64,000 nt of DNA from JACCVL01 sp963704295. Its GTDB lineage: Bacteria > Actinomycetota > Actinomycetes > Propionibacteriales > Nocardioidaceae. Location: positions 1,674,001-1,738,000 of the forward strand of contig OY969884.1 of assembly GCA_963704295.1 (NCBI GenBank), given 5' to 3'. A program made the translations under genes and the position numbers. The first letter of the stretch is position 1, and every line of letters starts with the position of its first letter. Of the stretch, positions 26,615 to 36,153 are shown in pieces. The notes below the pieces were generated by a model. That model did no database searches. It worked only from the letters and a program-made list of their open reading frames with translations, and was not told the DNA's origin.

Positions 26615-27763
26615 ATGACCAGTGACTGGCGCGGCAAGGACTTCTACCAGACGCTCGGTGTGTCCAAGAACGCCTCCGCCGAGGAGATCAAGAAGGCGTA
26701 CCGCAAGCTGGCGCGCACCCACCACCCCGACTCCAAGCCGGGCGACGGCGCTGCGGAGGACCGTTTCAAGCAGATCTCCGAGGCGTACTCCGTGCTTTCC
26801 TCGCCGGACAAGCGCAAGGAGTACGACGAGCAGCGAGCGCTGTTCGGCTCCGGCACCGGCGGCCCGGGCGGTTTTCGCTTCCCGGCCGGTGGCGGACCCG
26901 GCGGACCCGCCGGTGCCGGCGGCTTCGACATCTCCGACCTGCTGGGCGGGCTCTTCGGAGGCGGCGGCAGCCGGCCACGCACGGCGGGCGCCGCCCCCCG
27001 ACGCGGTGCCGACGTGGAGACCGAGGCGAGCATCAGCTTCGAACAGGCGGTCGAGGGCGTGACGCTGCCGCTGCGCACGACCAGTGACGCCGCCTGCCGG
27101 GACTGCCGGGGAACCGGTGCCCGGGCGGGCACCGTCCCTCGGGTCTGCCCCGACTGCGAGGGCACCGGGATGCTGACCAGCGCCGCCGGCGGCCTGTTCG
27201 CGATGACCGAGCCGTGCACGACGTGCCGGGGTCGCGGCATGGTCGTCGACGACCCCTGTCCCACCTGTCACGGGTCGGGCCGCGGGCAGTCGTCCAGCAC
27301 CATGCAGGTGCGGATCCCGGCCGGAGTCCGGGACGGACAGCGGATCCGGCTCCGCGGCAAGGGCGCCTCCGGTGAGCGGGGCGGTCCGTCCGGTGACCTG
27401 TACGTCACCGTGCACGTGGCAGCGCACCGGGTCTTCGGCCGGCGCGGGGACAACCTCACCGTGACGGTGCCGATCACGTTCGACGAGGCGGCGCTCGGAG
27501 CCACCATCTCCGTGCCCACGCTGGACGGCGGGACGGTGTCGCTCAAGGTGCCGCCGGGCACGCCCTCCGGGCGCACCTTCCGTGCCCGCGGCAAGGGTGC
27601 CCGGCGACGGGACGGGACGCTCGGGGACCTGCTGGTCACCGTCGAGGTCCAGGTCCCACGCACGCTGAACGACGACGAGCGAGCCGCGGTGGAGGCCATG
27701 CGGGCCGCCCGCGGCGGCGCCGACCCACGCGCCGCGGCGGCACGGCCGGGGGTGCAGTCGTGA
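26615..27763 (+). CDS. dnaJ: Chaperone DnaJ (Hsp40)
   Basis: A 382-residue type-I DnaJ: J-domain with HPD (YRKLARTHHPDSK), Gly/Phe-rich linker, four zinc-finger motifs CRDCRGTG, CPDCEGTG, CTTCRGRG and CPTCHGSG, and two C-terminal peptide-binding domains. It stimulates DnaK ATPase. ATG 26615 is preferred over GTG 26606 because GAGGAGGAGG sits eight bases before it. Stop overlaps hspR by four bases. Confidence 0.97.
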   Translation: MTSDWRGKDFYQTLGVSKNASAEEIKKAYRKLARTHHPDSKPGDGAAEDRFKQISEAYSVLSSPDKRKEYDEQRALFGSGTGGPGGFRFPAGGGPGGPAGAGGFDISDLLGGLFGGGGSRPRTAGAAPRRGADVETEASISFEQAVEGVTLPLRTTSDAACRDCRGTGARAGTVPRVCPDCEGTGMLTSAAGGLFAMTEPCTTCRGRGMVVDDPCPTCHGSGRGQSSSTMQVRIPAGVRDGQRIRLRGKGASGERGGPSGDLYVTVHVAAHRVFGRRGDNLTVTVPITFDEAALGATISVPTLDGGTVSLKVPPGTPSGRTFRARGKGARRRDGTLGDLLVTVEVQVPRTLNDDERAAVEAMRAARGGADPRAAAARPGVQS

Positions 27764-28170
27764 CCGGGCCGGGGCTGCCTCTCGCCGGCGCGGGCACGCC
27801 CGGCCCGGACGTGCCGGTGTTCGTGATCAGCGTTGCCGCCGAGCTGACCGGCATGCACCCACAGACGCTGCGGACCTATGACCGGCTCGGTCTGGTGACC
27901 CCGGGACGTACCGGTGGCGGTGGGCGCCGGTACTCGCTGCGGGACCTGGACGCGTTGCGGGTGGTGGCCAGGCTGACGGCCGAGGGGCTCGGTCTCGAGG
28001 GGGTGCGGCGAGTGCTCGCCCTCCAACAGCAGGTGCAGCGGCTCGCCGAGCAGGTCGAGGCGCTGGAAGCCGAGCTCGAGGCCGCGCGGCAGGCCCTCAT
28101 CGGCCACGGCAACCTGCCCGTCCCGGTGCAGCCGCGGACCAGCCAGGTCGTGGTCTGGCGGCGCGGCTGA
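27760..28170 (+). CDS. hspR: Heat-shock repressor HspR (MerR family)
   Basis: A 136-residue MerR-type protein: VISVAAELTGMHPQTLRTYDRLGLVTPGRT forms the winged HTH in part, RRYSLRDLDALR follows, then a coiled coil (LQQQVQRLAEQVEALEAELEA). HspR binds HAIR sequences with DnaK as corepressor, so the operon product represses itself until DnaK is titrated by unfolded protein. HAIR sites in this window precede dnaK and clpB. The N-terminal 18 residues (Gly/Pro) are less conserved. Confidence 0.95.
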   Translation: MTGPGLPLAGAGTPGPDVPVFVISVAAELTGMHPQTLRTYDRLGLVTPGRTGGGGRRYSLRDLDALRVVARLTAEGLGLEGVRRVLALQQQVQRLAEQVEALEAELEAARQALIGHGNLPVPVQPRTSQVVVWRRG

Positions 28171-28206
28171 CCCGGTCGAGGAGCGACGCGTGGTGAGATC
28201 GGAGCC

Positions 28207-28653
28207 GTGCGCTTCGGTACCGGCCCCGCGGTCGCCGCCGGTCTCGTCGGCGGGGTGCTGACGCTGACCGGGTGCGGCGCAGACGTCTCGGCCGGGTCGG
28301 CTGGTGCCGGTGGTGCCGAGCCGGTTGTCACCTCGCCGACGGCCAGCGAGGGCGAGCAGGCGGACTCCGGCGGGCGCGGGATCCCCGACGCCGGAGCACT
28401 GAGCGATCTGGACTGTGGGCAGCGGCCCAGCGGCGCCTGGTCGGCCTCGGCGACGCTGACCAACACGACCGGCGAGCCGGCCGACTTCGTGGTCACGGTG
28501 GCCATCGCCGGACCGGAGCAGGACACCGCCCAGGCAGGTCGGCAGCGGATCCGCGGTCTGGCCGCCGGGGACTCGGTCGACCTGGTGCTACGCCGGCTTC
28601 CGGCGCCCGGTGGCGACCAGCTCACCTGCCAGGTGCAGGTCATCCGACGCTGA
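28207..28653 (+). CDS. Small putative lipoprotein
   Basis: A 148-residue protein with signal VAAGLVGGVLTLTGC (lipobox LTGC), a disordered Gly/Ala/Glu stretch, and a C-terminal beta-sandwich-like part (GAWSASATLTNTTGEPADF, DSVDLVLRRLPAP) that resembles FxLYD-type domains of exported actinobacterial proteins. Two Cys in the mature part could form a disulfide. The start is GTG 28207. It lies between hspR and clpB but has no clear HAIR site of its own. Function unknown. Confidence 0.7.
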   Translation: MRFGTGPAVAAGLVGGVLTLTGCGADVSAGSAGAGGAEPVVTSPTASEGEQADSGGRGIPDAGALSDLDCGQRPSGAWSASATLTNTTGEPADFVVTVAIAGPEQDTAQAGRQRIRGLAAGDSVDLVLRRLPAPGGDQLTCQVQVIRR

Positions 28654-28704
28654 GCCGGTCCCGCACCAGGGACGTCCAACTGCACCCGAGCGTCGGTCCG
28701 CAAA

Positions 28705-28725
28705 GTTGCGTGGAATCGACTCAAC
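28705..28725 (+). promoter_or_regulatory. HAIR element upstream of clpB
   Basis: GTTGCGT-N7-ACTCAAC matches the HspR consensus CTTGAGT-N7-ACTCAAG in 10 of 14 positions with the exact 7-bp spacer, 55 bp before clpB. The match is weaker than at dnaK. clpB is a known HspR target in Streptomyces and mycobacteria. Confidence 0.75.
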
Positions 28726-28780
28726 CCTGCCGGCGTTGCTCCTGGCAGGAACCGATCTGAGCTGGAGGGACAGCCGACTC

Positions 28781-31369
28781 ATGGACGCATCGACACTCAC
28801 CCGGCGAAGCCAGGAGGCGATGAGTAGCGCCGTGCAGCGTGCCGCCGCCGGCGGACATGCCCAGGTGGAGCCGGTGCATCTGCTCGCCGCCCTGCTGACC
28901 CCGACCGACGGCACTCCGCTCGCGCTGGTCCGCGCCGCGGGCGTGCAGCCGCCCGCGTTGATGGCCCGCGTCGAGGAGGCGCTCGGCGTGCTGCCGAGCG
29001 CGCGCGGCAGCAGCGTGGCCGCCCCCTCCCTCGGACGCGGAACCCTGGAGGTGCTGCAGCGGGCCGGGGATCTCGCCGGGGAGCTCGGGGACGAGTACGT
29101 GTCCACCGAGCACCTGCTGGTCGGCGTCGCCACCGTCGCCGGCCCTGCCCGCGAGGCGCTGGACGGCGTGGGCGCGACCGCGGCCGTACTGCAGGAGGCG
29201 TTCGCCGCCGTGCGGGGCAGTCGCCGGGTCACCAGCCCGGACCCGGAGGCGACGTATCAGGCTCTGGAGAAGTACGGCATCGACCTGACCGCGCAGGCGC
29301 GGGAGGGCCGGCTCGACCCGGTGATCGGCCGGGATGCCGAGATCCGCCGGGTGGTGCAGGTGCTGAGCCGCCGGACGAAGAACAACCCGGTCCTCATCGG
29401 TGACCCCGGCGTCGGCAAGACCGCCGTCGTCGAGGGGCTGGCGCAGCGGATCGTCGCCGGTGACGTCCCGGAGTCGCTGCGCGACCGACGCCTGGTCTCG
29501 CTCGACCTGAGCGCGATGGTCGCCGGCGCGAAGTACCGCGGCGAGTTCGAGGAGCGGCTGACCGCGGTGCTCGGCGAGATCAAGGACTCCGGCGGGCAGA
29601 CCATCACCTTCATCGACGAGCTGCACACGGTCGTCGGCGCCGGGGCGTCCGGCGAGGGTGCGATGGACGCGGGCAACATGCTCAAGCCGATGCTGGCCCG
29701 CGGTGAGCTGCGGATGATCGGCGCCACCACGCTGGACGAGTACCGCGAGCGGATCGAGAAGGACCCTGCCCTCGAGCGTCGCTTCCAGCAGGTGTTCGTC
29801 GGCGAGCCCAGCGTGGAGGACACGATCGCCATTCTCCGCGGCCTGAAGGAGCGCTACGAGGCGCACCACAAGGTGGCCGTGTCGGACGCCGCCCTCGTCG
29901 CGGCCGCCAGCCTCAGCGACCGCTACATCCCCGGTCGGCAGCTGCCGGACAAGGCGATCGACCTGGTGGACGAGGCGAGCAGCCGGCTGCGGATGGAGAT
30001 CGACTCCTCCCCGGTGGAGATCGACGAGCTGCGCCGCCAGGTGGACCGGTTGCTGATGGAGGAGCTGCATCTGGCCAACGAGACCGACGAGGCCAGCGAG
30101 GAGCGGTTGCTCAAGCTCCGCGCCGAGCTCGCCGACAAGCAGGAGCAGCTGCGCGGCCTGGAAGCGCGGTGGGAGGCGGAGAAGCAGGGGCTGAACCGGG
30201 TCGGCGAGATAAAGGAGCGGATCGACGATCTGCGGGTGCAGCTCGAGCGGGCGCAGCGGATCAACGACCTGGAGAGCGCCAGCCGGCTGGCGTACGGCGA
30301 GATCCCGGCCCTGGAACGGGAGCTGGCGACCGCACAGTCCCAGGCGGCCCAGCTCGACGACACCGACCTGATGGTCCGTGAGGAGGTCGGCGCCGACGAG
30401 GTGGCAGAGGTGGTGTCGGCCTGGACCGGCATCCCGGCTGGCCGGCTGCTCGAGGGCGAGGCGGGCAAGCTGCTGCGGATGGAGGAGGAGCTGGCGCACC
30501 GCGTCATCGGACAGCGCCGGGCCGTCGTCGCTGTGTCCGACGCCGTCCGTCGCGCGCGGGTCGGGCTGTCCGACCCGGACCGGCCGACCGGCTCGTTCCT
30601 GTTCCTCGGACCCACCGGTGTCGGCAAGACCGAGCTGGCCAAGGCGCTCGCTGACTTCCTCTTCGACGACGAGCGGGCCATGGTCCGCATCGACATGAGC
30701 GAGTACGGCGAGAAGCACACGGTGGCCCGGCTGGTCGGCGCACCGCCCGGCTACATCGGGCACGAGGAGGGCGGCCAGCTGACCGAGGCGGTTCGCCGGC
30801 GGCCGTACGGCGTGGTGCTGCTGGACGAGGTCGAGAAGGCGCACCCCGAGGTGTTCGACGTGCTGCTGCAGGTGCTCGACGACGGCCGGCTGACGGATGG
30901 GCAGGGGCGCACGGTCGACTTCCGCAACGTGATCCTCGTTCTCACGTCGAACCTGGGATCGACCTATCTGGCCGACCCGACGCTCGACATGGACGCCCGC
31001 AAGCAGGCGGTGATGGACGTCGTGCGCCGGTCGTTCAAGCCGGAGTTCCTAAACCGGCTGGACGACGTGGTCATGTTCGACCAGCTCGGCACCGAGGAGC
31101 TCACAGCGATCGTCGACCTGCAGATCGCCGCGCTCGCGCGTCGCCTGGAGCCGCGACGGATCACGCTCGAGGTGACCGACGCGGCTCGCGAGTGGCTGGC
31201 GCTGACCGGGTTCGACCCGGTCTACGGTGCCCGGCCGCTGCGTCGGTTGGTCCAGTCCGCGATCGGCGACCGGCTCGCCCGTGGTCTCCTGGACGGGACC
31301 GTCCGCGACGGTGCCACCGTCGAGGTGGACGGCGGCGCCGGTGACGCGCTGGACGTCCGCGTGGTCTGA
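28781..31369 (+). CDS. clpB: Disaggregase ClpB
   Basis: An 862-residue AAA+ protein with N-terminal Clp repeats (1 to about 145), AAA1 with Walker A GDPGVGKT (207-214) and Walker B TFIDE, a middle coiled-coil domain (about 400-520, EEELHLANETDEASEERLLKL in part), and AAA2 with GPTGVGKT and VLLDEVEKAHP. It extracts polypeptides from aggregates together with DnaK/DnaJ. GGAGGG lies 11 bases before ATG 28781. The HAIR element upstream places it in the HspR regulon. Confidence 0.96.
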   Translation: MDASTLTRRSQEAMSSAVQRAAAGGHAQVEPVHLLAALLTPTDGTPLALVRAAGVQPPALMARVEEALGVLPSARGSSVAAPSLGRGTLEVLQRAGDLAGELGDEYVSTEHLLVGVATVAGPAREALDGVGATAAVLQEAFAAVRGSRRVTSPDPEATYQALEKYGIDLTAQAREGRLDPVIGRDAEIRRVVQVLSRRTKNNPVLIGDPGVGKTAVVEGLAQRIVAGDVPESLRDRRLVSLDLSAMVAGAKYRGEFEERLTAVLGEIKDSGGQTITFIDELHTVVGAGASGEGAMDAGNMLKPMLARGELRMIGATTLDEYRERIEKDPALERRFQQVFVGEPSVEDTIAILRGLKERYEAHHKVAVSDAALVAAASLSDRYIPGRQLPDKAIDLVDEASSRLRMEIDSSPVEIDELRRQVDRLLMEELHLANETDEASEERLLKLRAELADKQEQLRGLEARWEAEKQGLNRVGEIKERIDDLRVQLERAQRINDLESASRLAYGEIPALERELATAQSQAAQLDDTDLMVREEVGADEVAEVVSAWTGIPAGRLLEGEAGKLLRMEEELAHRVIGQRRAVVAVSDAVRRARVGLSDPDRPTGSFLFLGPTGVGKTELAKALADFLFDDERAMVRIDMSEYGEKHTVARLVGAPPGYIGHEEGGQLTEAVRRRPYGVVLLDEVEKAHPEVFDVLLQVLDDGRLTDGQGRTVDFRNVILVLTSNLGSTYLADPTLDMDARKQAVMDVVRRSFKPEFLNRLDDVVMFDQLGTEELTAIVDLQIAALARRLEPRRITLEVTDAAREWLALTGFDPVYGARPLRRLVQSAIGDRLARGLLDGTVRDGATVEVDGGAGDALDVRVV

Positions 31370-31398
31370 CTCGATCAGCGGGTCGATAGGGTCGTTCG

Positions 31399-32688
31399 GT
31401 GTCCGCGGTGACGTCCAAGCCGAGCCGCCCGTCGCGGCCGCGGGGAGTCTCGGTCGCCTGCACGACGCTCGGTCTGGGGGCGGTGCTGATCCTGGTGTGG
31501 TCGGTGGCTCTCGTCGCCGCGCTGGACGAGCCCGAGGTCCGGGCAGAGATCGATCGGGCGCTCGCCGACGGCACCATCCCGGGCGGCATCTCGGCGCAGA
31601 CGCTGCACGAGGTGGTTCGCTGGGTGCTGACCGGGCTGGCGGTGGGCAGCGTCCCCGTCGTCGTCTTCGCAGTGTTCGCGGGCCGGGGTGACCGCGTTTC
31701 CCGCATGGCGCTGTCGGTCCTGGCCGTTGCCGGCGGACTGGTGTTCGCGCTCGGCGGGGTGGTCGGCCTGGTCCCCGCGGTTGTTGCCGTCGGCTGTGTG
31801 GTGCTGCTGTGGATGCCGTCGGCGCGTGCGTGGTACGCCGCCACGCCACCCGCCGCCGCGACGACGGCGGCGCCCACCCGGCACACTGGCGGCATCAGCC
31901 ACGGAGGAGATCGCATGTCCAGCACTGGTCCCCAGCCCCCGGACGACGGCTCCGGCGAGGCGCGCCCGCCGGCGAGCCCCGGCTATGGACAGCCGGGTCA
32001 GGTGCAGCCGCCCGCCTCCCCGTACGGGCAGCCGCCGCCCGCGGCTCCGTACGGCCAGCCGGGTGAGCAGACCGCCCAGCAGCCGTACGGCCAAACCGGT
32101 CAGTACGGCGGTCAGCCGGGCCAGTACGGCCAGCAGCAGTACGGCCAGCAGTACGGCCCGCCTGCCCAGTACGGCCAGCAGCAGTACGGGCACGTCGGCT
32201 ACGGCGGTCCCGCTCCCTATCCCGCCCGGCGTCCGGGAACGGTCACCGCGGCTGCGGTGATCACGATGGTGATGTCGGCACTCACCGGCGGCTTCTGGGG
32301 ACTGATCGGCGTCGGGATGCTCGTGGCCAACGAGACGCAGATCCGCGACTACCTGGAGAGCCAGGAGGGTCGCGACGCGCTCGAGGGCAGCGGCCTGACG
32401 CCGGACGACATCATCCGCTACGTCGACGTGAGCGGGGCGATCAGCCTCGCGATCGGCGCGCTGATGCTGCTCGCCATCATTCCGGCGGTGTTCCTGCTGC
32501 GCGGGTCACAGGTGGCGCGGGTGCTGGTGACCATCGCGGCGGTCGTGACGCTGCTGATCGGGCTGTTCTTCACCGTCACCGCCGTCATCGGCATCATCTG
32601 GGTGATCCCGGCGGCGGCCGTCCTGCTGTTGATGTTCCTGGGCGAGGCCGGCTCCTGGTTCGCCGGCAAGAAGGCCGGCGCCGTCTGA
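31399..32688 (+). CDS. Membrane protein with duplicated module; possible in-frame fusion of two genes
   Basis: One open frame of 429 codons. Residues 1-172: short basic start, a transmembrane helix, a helical segment (DEPEVRAEIDRALADG), then three to four helices. Residues 173-270 are a disordered Gln/Tyr/Pro/Gly-rich region (YGQ repeats). Residues 270-429 repeat the layout of the first part: helix, NETQIRDYLESQEG, helices, ending WFAGKKAGAV. ATG 31915 (codon 173, MSSTGPQPPDD) has a strong GGAGGAG site five bases upstream, so a second protein may start inside the frame. GTG 31399 follows TAGGGT (31387-31392) by six bases. Function unknown. Confidence 0.7.
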   Translation: MSAVTSKPSRPSRPRGVSVACTTLGLGAVLILVWSVALVAALDEPEVRAEIDRALADGTIPGGISAQTLHEVVRWVLTGLAVGSVPVVVFAVFAGRGDRVSRMALSVLAVAGGLVFALGGVVGLVPAVVAVGCVVLLWMPSARAWYAATPPAAATTAAPTRHTGGISHGGDRMSSTGPQPPDDGSGEARPPASPGYGQPGQVQPPASPYGQPPPAAPYGQPGEQTAQQPYGQTGQYGGQPGQYGQQQYGQQYGPPAQYGQQQYGHVGYGGPAPYPARRPGTVTAAAVITMVMSALTGGFWGLIGVGMLVANETQIRDYLESQEGRDALEGSGLTPDDIIRYVDVSGAISLAIGALMLLAIIPAVFLLRGSQVARVLVTIAAVVTLLIGLFFTVTAVIGIIWVIPAAAVLLLMFLGEAGSWFAGKKAGAV

Positions 32689-32746
32689 CGAGGCCTGGGG
32701 CCACCGGCACAGCAGCCGTCGCTGCGTGCCGGTCAGTTCGAGGGCG

Positions 32747-33937
<1,191 letters not shown>

Positions 33938-33943
33938 GCGCCG

Positions 33944-33969
33944 ACCCTAACCAGGTGCCCCCATAGGGT
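33944..33969. promoter_or_regulatory. Back-to-back leaderless promoters of the aminotransferase and pyrE
   Basis: TAGGGT reads leftward at 33944-33949 (six bases before the aminotransferase start 33937) and rightward at 33964-33969 (seven bases before the pyrE ATG 33977). The two -10 boxes are 14 bp apart, so -35 regions must overlap across them and the promoters should compete. Confidence 0.65.
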
Positions 33970-33976
33970 GCGCGAC

Positions 33977-34546
33977 ATGAACGTGAGCACCGGCCCCGAT
34001 CTCGATCAGGCGCGCGAGTCCCTTCGCCGGCAGGTCACCGACAAGGCGGTCGTGCACGAGCGGGTGACGCTGTCCTCGGGTCGGGAGGCCGACCACTACG
34101 TGGACCTGCGCCGGATCACGCTGGACGCCGACGCGGCGCCGCTGGTCGGGCGGGTGATGCTCGCGCTGACCGAGGACCTCGACTTCGACGCCGTCGGAGG
34201 GTTGACCCTCGGGGCCGACCCGGTCGCCACCGCCATGCTGCACGCCGCGGCCGCCGCCGGGCGGCGGCTCGACGCCTTCGTGGTGCGCAAGGAGGAGAAG
34301 CGACACGGGCTGCAGCGGCGGATCGAGGGGCCCGACGTGGGCGGTCGCCGGGTGCTCGCGGTCGAGGACACCTCGACGACCGGCGGGTCGGTGCTGACCG
34401 CGGTGCAGGCGCTGTGGGAGGCGGGCGCCGAGGTGGTCGCGGTCGCGGTGATCGTGGACCGGGACACCGGCGCCGGGCGGCGGATCGAGGAGGCCGGACT
34501 GGCGTACCGGTTCGCGTACGGTCCCGCCGACCTCGGGCTCACCTGA
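33977..34546 (+). CDS. pyrE: Orotate phosphoribosyltransferase
   Basis: A 189-residue type-I phosphoribosyltransferase that joins orotate to PRPP to give OMP in pyrimidine synthesis. Landmarks: TLSSGREADHYVDLRRITLD, VGGLTLGADPVATA and the PRPP loop VLAVEDTSTTGGSVLTAV. ATG 33977 is chosen because the TAGGGT box lies seven bases upstream; the in-frame GTG 33968 overlaps that box. Other pyr genes are not adjacent. Confidence 0.95.
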   Translation: MNVSTGPDLDQARESLRRQVTDKAVVHERVTLSSGREADHYVDLRRITLDADAAPLVGRVMLALTEDLDFDAVGGLTLGADPVATAMLHAAAAAGRRLDAFVVRKEEKRHGLQRRIEGPDVGGRRVLAVEDTSTTGGSVLTAVQALWEAGAEVVAVAVIVDRDTGAGRRIEEAGLAYRFAYGPADLGLT

Positions 34547-34578
34547 CCCCCCCTGTCCCCCGCCCCCCGCCCCCTGTC

Positions 34579-34639
34579 CACGATCCGCGACTTTTGCAGC
34601 GCCGGGTTGGCCGCTCTCCTGCAAAAGTCGCGGATCGTG
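34579..34639. repeat. Inverted pair of a dispersed 21-bp intergenic repeat; probable bidirectional terminator
   Basis: The arm at 34579-34599 (core GATCCGCGACTTTTGCA) is followed after 19 bp by its exact reverse complement at 34619-34639. A strong hairpin with a T run in the left arm sits between the convergent ends of pyrE and the DedA gene. The same 21-mer occurs singly at 45587-45607 and in an imperfect pair at 54770-54820. Confidence 0.85.
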
Positions 34640-34664
34640 AGCCGCCGGGGGGCCGGGGAGGGGG

Positions 34665-35363
34665 TCAGTCGCGGTCGCGGAGGTCGTCGATCACCCGCTG
34701 CCGCTCGTGCGGCTCGTCGTAGCGCCGGTCCCGGCTCCTCGACCGGGCTCGCAGCAACTCGACCGCCACCGGCACCAGCGACAGCGCGATGATTGCCAAC
34801 AGCATGGCCTCGATGTGCTCGCGTACCAGGTCCACGCTGCCGAGGTAGTAGCCGAGCACGGTCACGCCCGCACCCCAGAGCACCCCGCCCACGGTCGAGT
34901 ACGTCGCGTACCGGCGGAAGTCCATCCGCCCGACCCCCGCCATCACCGTGATGAAGGTGCGCACGATCGGCACGAACCGGCCCAGCACGATGGCCCGGTT
35001 GCCGTACCGGTCGAAGAACGCGTAGGTCCGGTCCACGTGCTCCTGCTTGAACCAGCGGGAGTCCGGCCGCTCGAAGACCGTGGGACCGGCCTTGCGGCCG
35101 ATCAGGTAGCCGGTCAGGTTGCCGGCGACCGCCGCGACGACGATCAGCACGCACACCAGCCACAACGGCTGGTCGATCACGCCGGTCGTGACCAGCAGAC
35201 CGGCGGTGAACAGCAGGGAGTCACCCGGCAGGAAGAAGCCCAGCAGCAACCCGCACTCGGCGAAGACGATCACCAGCACACCGATCAGGCCGAAGGTGCC
35301 GATCAGCTCGCCCGGGTCGAGCCAGCTCGGCCCCAGGGCCTCGGCGGCAGCGGTCACGGTCAC
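34665..35363 (-). CDS. DedA-family membrane protein
   Basis: A 232-residue protein with four to five membrane segments. The family core is GLLLGFFLPGDSLLFTAGLL, GRKAG, the motif GRFVPIVRTFITVMAGVG with essential Arg, and FRRYATYSTVGGVLWG. DedA proteins are proposed lipid (undecaprenyl phosphate or phospholipid) flippases linked to proton-motive force. GTG 35363 follows TAGGCT (minus strand, 35371-35376) by seven bases. The C-terminal tail is charged and cytoplasmic. Transcribed divergently from the SpoU methyltransferase gene. Confidence 0.9.
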   Translation of the reverse strand: MTVTAAAEALGPSWLDPGELIGTFGLIGVLVIVFAECGLLLGFFLPGDSLLFTAGLLVTTGVIDQPLWLVCVLIVVAAVAGNLTGYLIGRKAGPTVFERPDSRWFKQEHVDRTYAFFDRYGNRAIVLGRFVPIVRTFITVMAGVGRMDFRRYATYSTVGGVLWGAGVTVLGYYLGSVDLVREHIEAMLLAIIALSLVPVAVELLRARSRSRDRRYDEPHERQRVIDDLRDRD

Positions 35364-35418
35364 GGCGGTGAGCCTACCGGCGGCGGCGGAGCCGGCCGGC
35401 GGTCTAGGGTCGGCGACC

Positions 35419-36072
35419 GTGGACGACCGGACGCAGGTCGGGGTCGGCCCCTGGGAGGGGTCCTGGCCCGTTCCCGGTTCGGCCGACGCCGATCGCCTGG
35501 ATCCCGAGCTGCTGCGGGCAGGCGACCGGCGCAACGTGGTCGATGCGTACCGCTACTGGCGGCACGACGCGATCGTCGCCGACCTGGACCGGCGTCGGCA
35601 CCGCTTCCACGTGGCGATCGAGAACTGGCAGCACGATCTGAACATCGGCTCGGTCGTCCGGACCGCGAACGCCTTCCTCGCCGCGGAGGTGCACGTCGTC
35701 GGGCGTCGACGGTGGAACAAGCGCGGGGCGATGGTCACCGATCGCTACCAGCACGTTCGGCACCATCCGGACGTCGCGGCGCTCGCCGAGTGGGCGACGG
35801 CGCGGCGGCTCCCGCTCGTGGGAGTGGACAATCAGCCGGGCTCCTCCCGGATCGAGGACACGGTCCTGCCGGCTGCCTGCGTGCTGCTGTTCGGCCAGGA
35901 GGGTCCCGGCCTCACGGTGGCCGCCCGAGAGGCGTGTGCGATGAGGGTGTCGATTGCCCAGTTCGGCTCCACCCGGTCGATCAACGCGGGTGCCGCGGCA
36001 GCGGTGGCGATGCACGCGTGGATCCGTACGCACGCCGACCTCTCCGTTGCTTGGCCCGGCGGTGACGGCTGA
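35419..36072 (+). CDS. SpoU/TrmH-family RNA 2'-O-methyltransferase
   Basis: A 217-residue SPOUT methyltransferase with the three trefoil-knot motifs: NIGSVVRTANAF (motif 1), LLFGQEGPGL (motif 2) and SIAQFGSTRSINAGAAAAVAMH (the last in part; motif 3). It methylates ribose in tRNA or rRNA using SAM; the target nucleotide is not evident. GTG 35419 follows TAGGGT (35405-35410) by eight bases. The N-terminal 60 residues are not conserved in all members and may bind RNA. Confidence 0.85.
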   Translation: MDDRTQVGVGPWEGSWPVPGSADADRLDPELLRAGDRRNVVDAYRYWRHDAIVADLDRRRHRFHVAIENWQHDLNIGSVVRTANAFLAAEVHVVGRRRWNKRGAMVTDRYQHVRHHPDVAALAEWATARRLPLVGVDNQPGSSRIEDTVLPAACVLLFGQEGPGLTVAAREACAMRVSIAQFGSTRSINAGAAAAVAMHAWIRTHADLSVAWPGGDG

Positions 36073-36153
36073 CCCACCGGCCCCGGACTCTCGCGCGGGC
36101 ATGTCGCGCGGGCAGGTCGCGCGGGCCGGGCCGGCGCCGTCTAGGTTGAGCCG

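Noticed and set aside
28721..30844. A 707-codon antisense frame over clpB
   Set aside because: clpB on the plus strand has full family motifs; the antisense frame shows no conserved feature.
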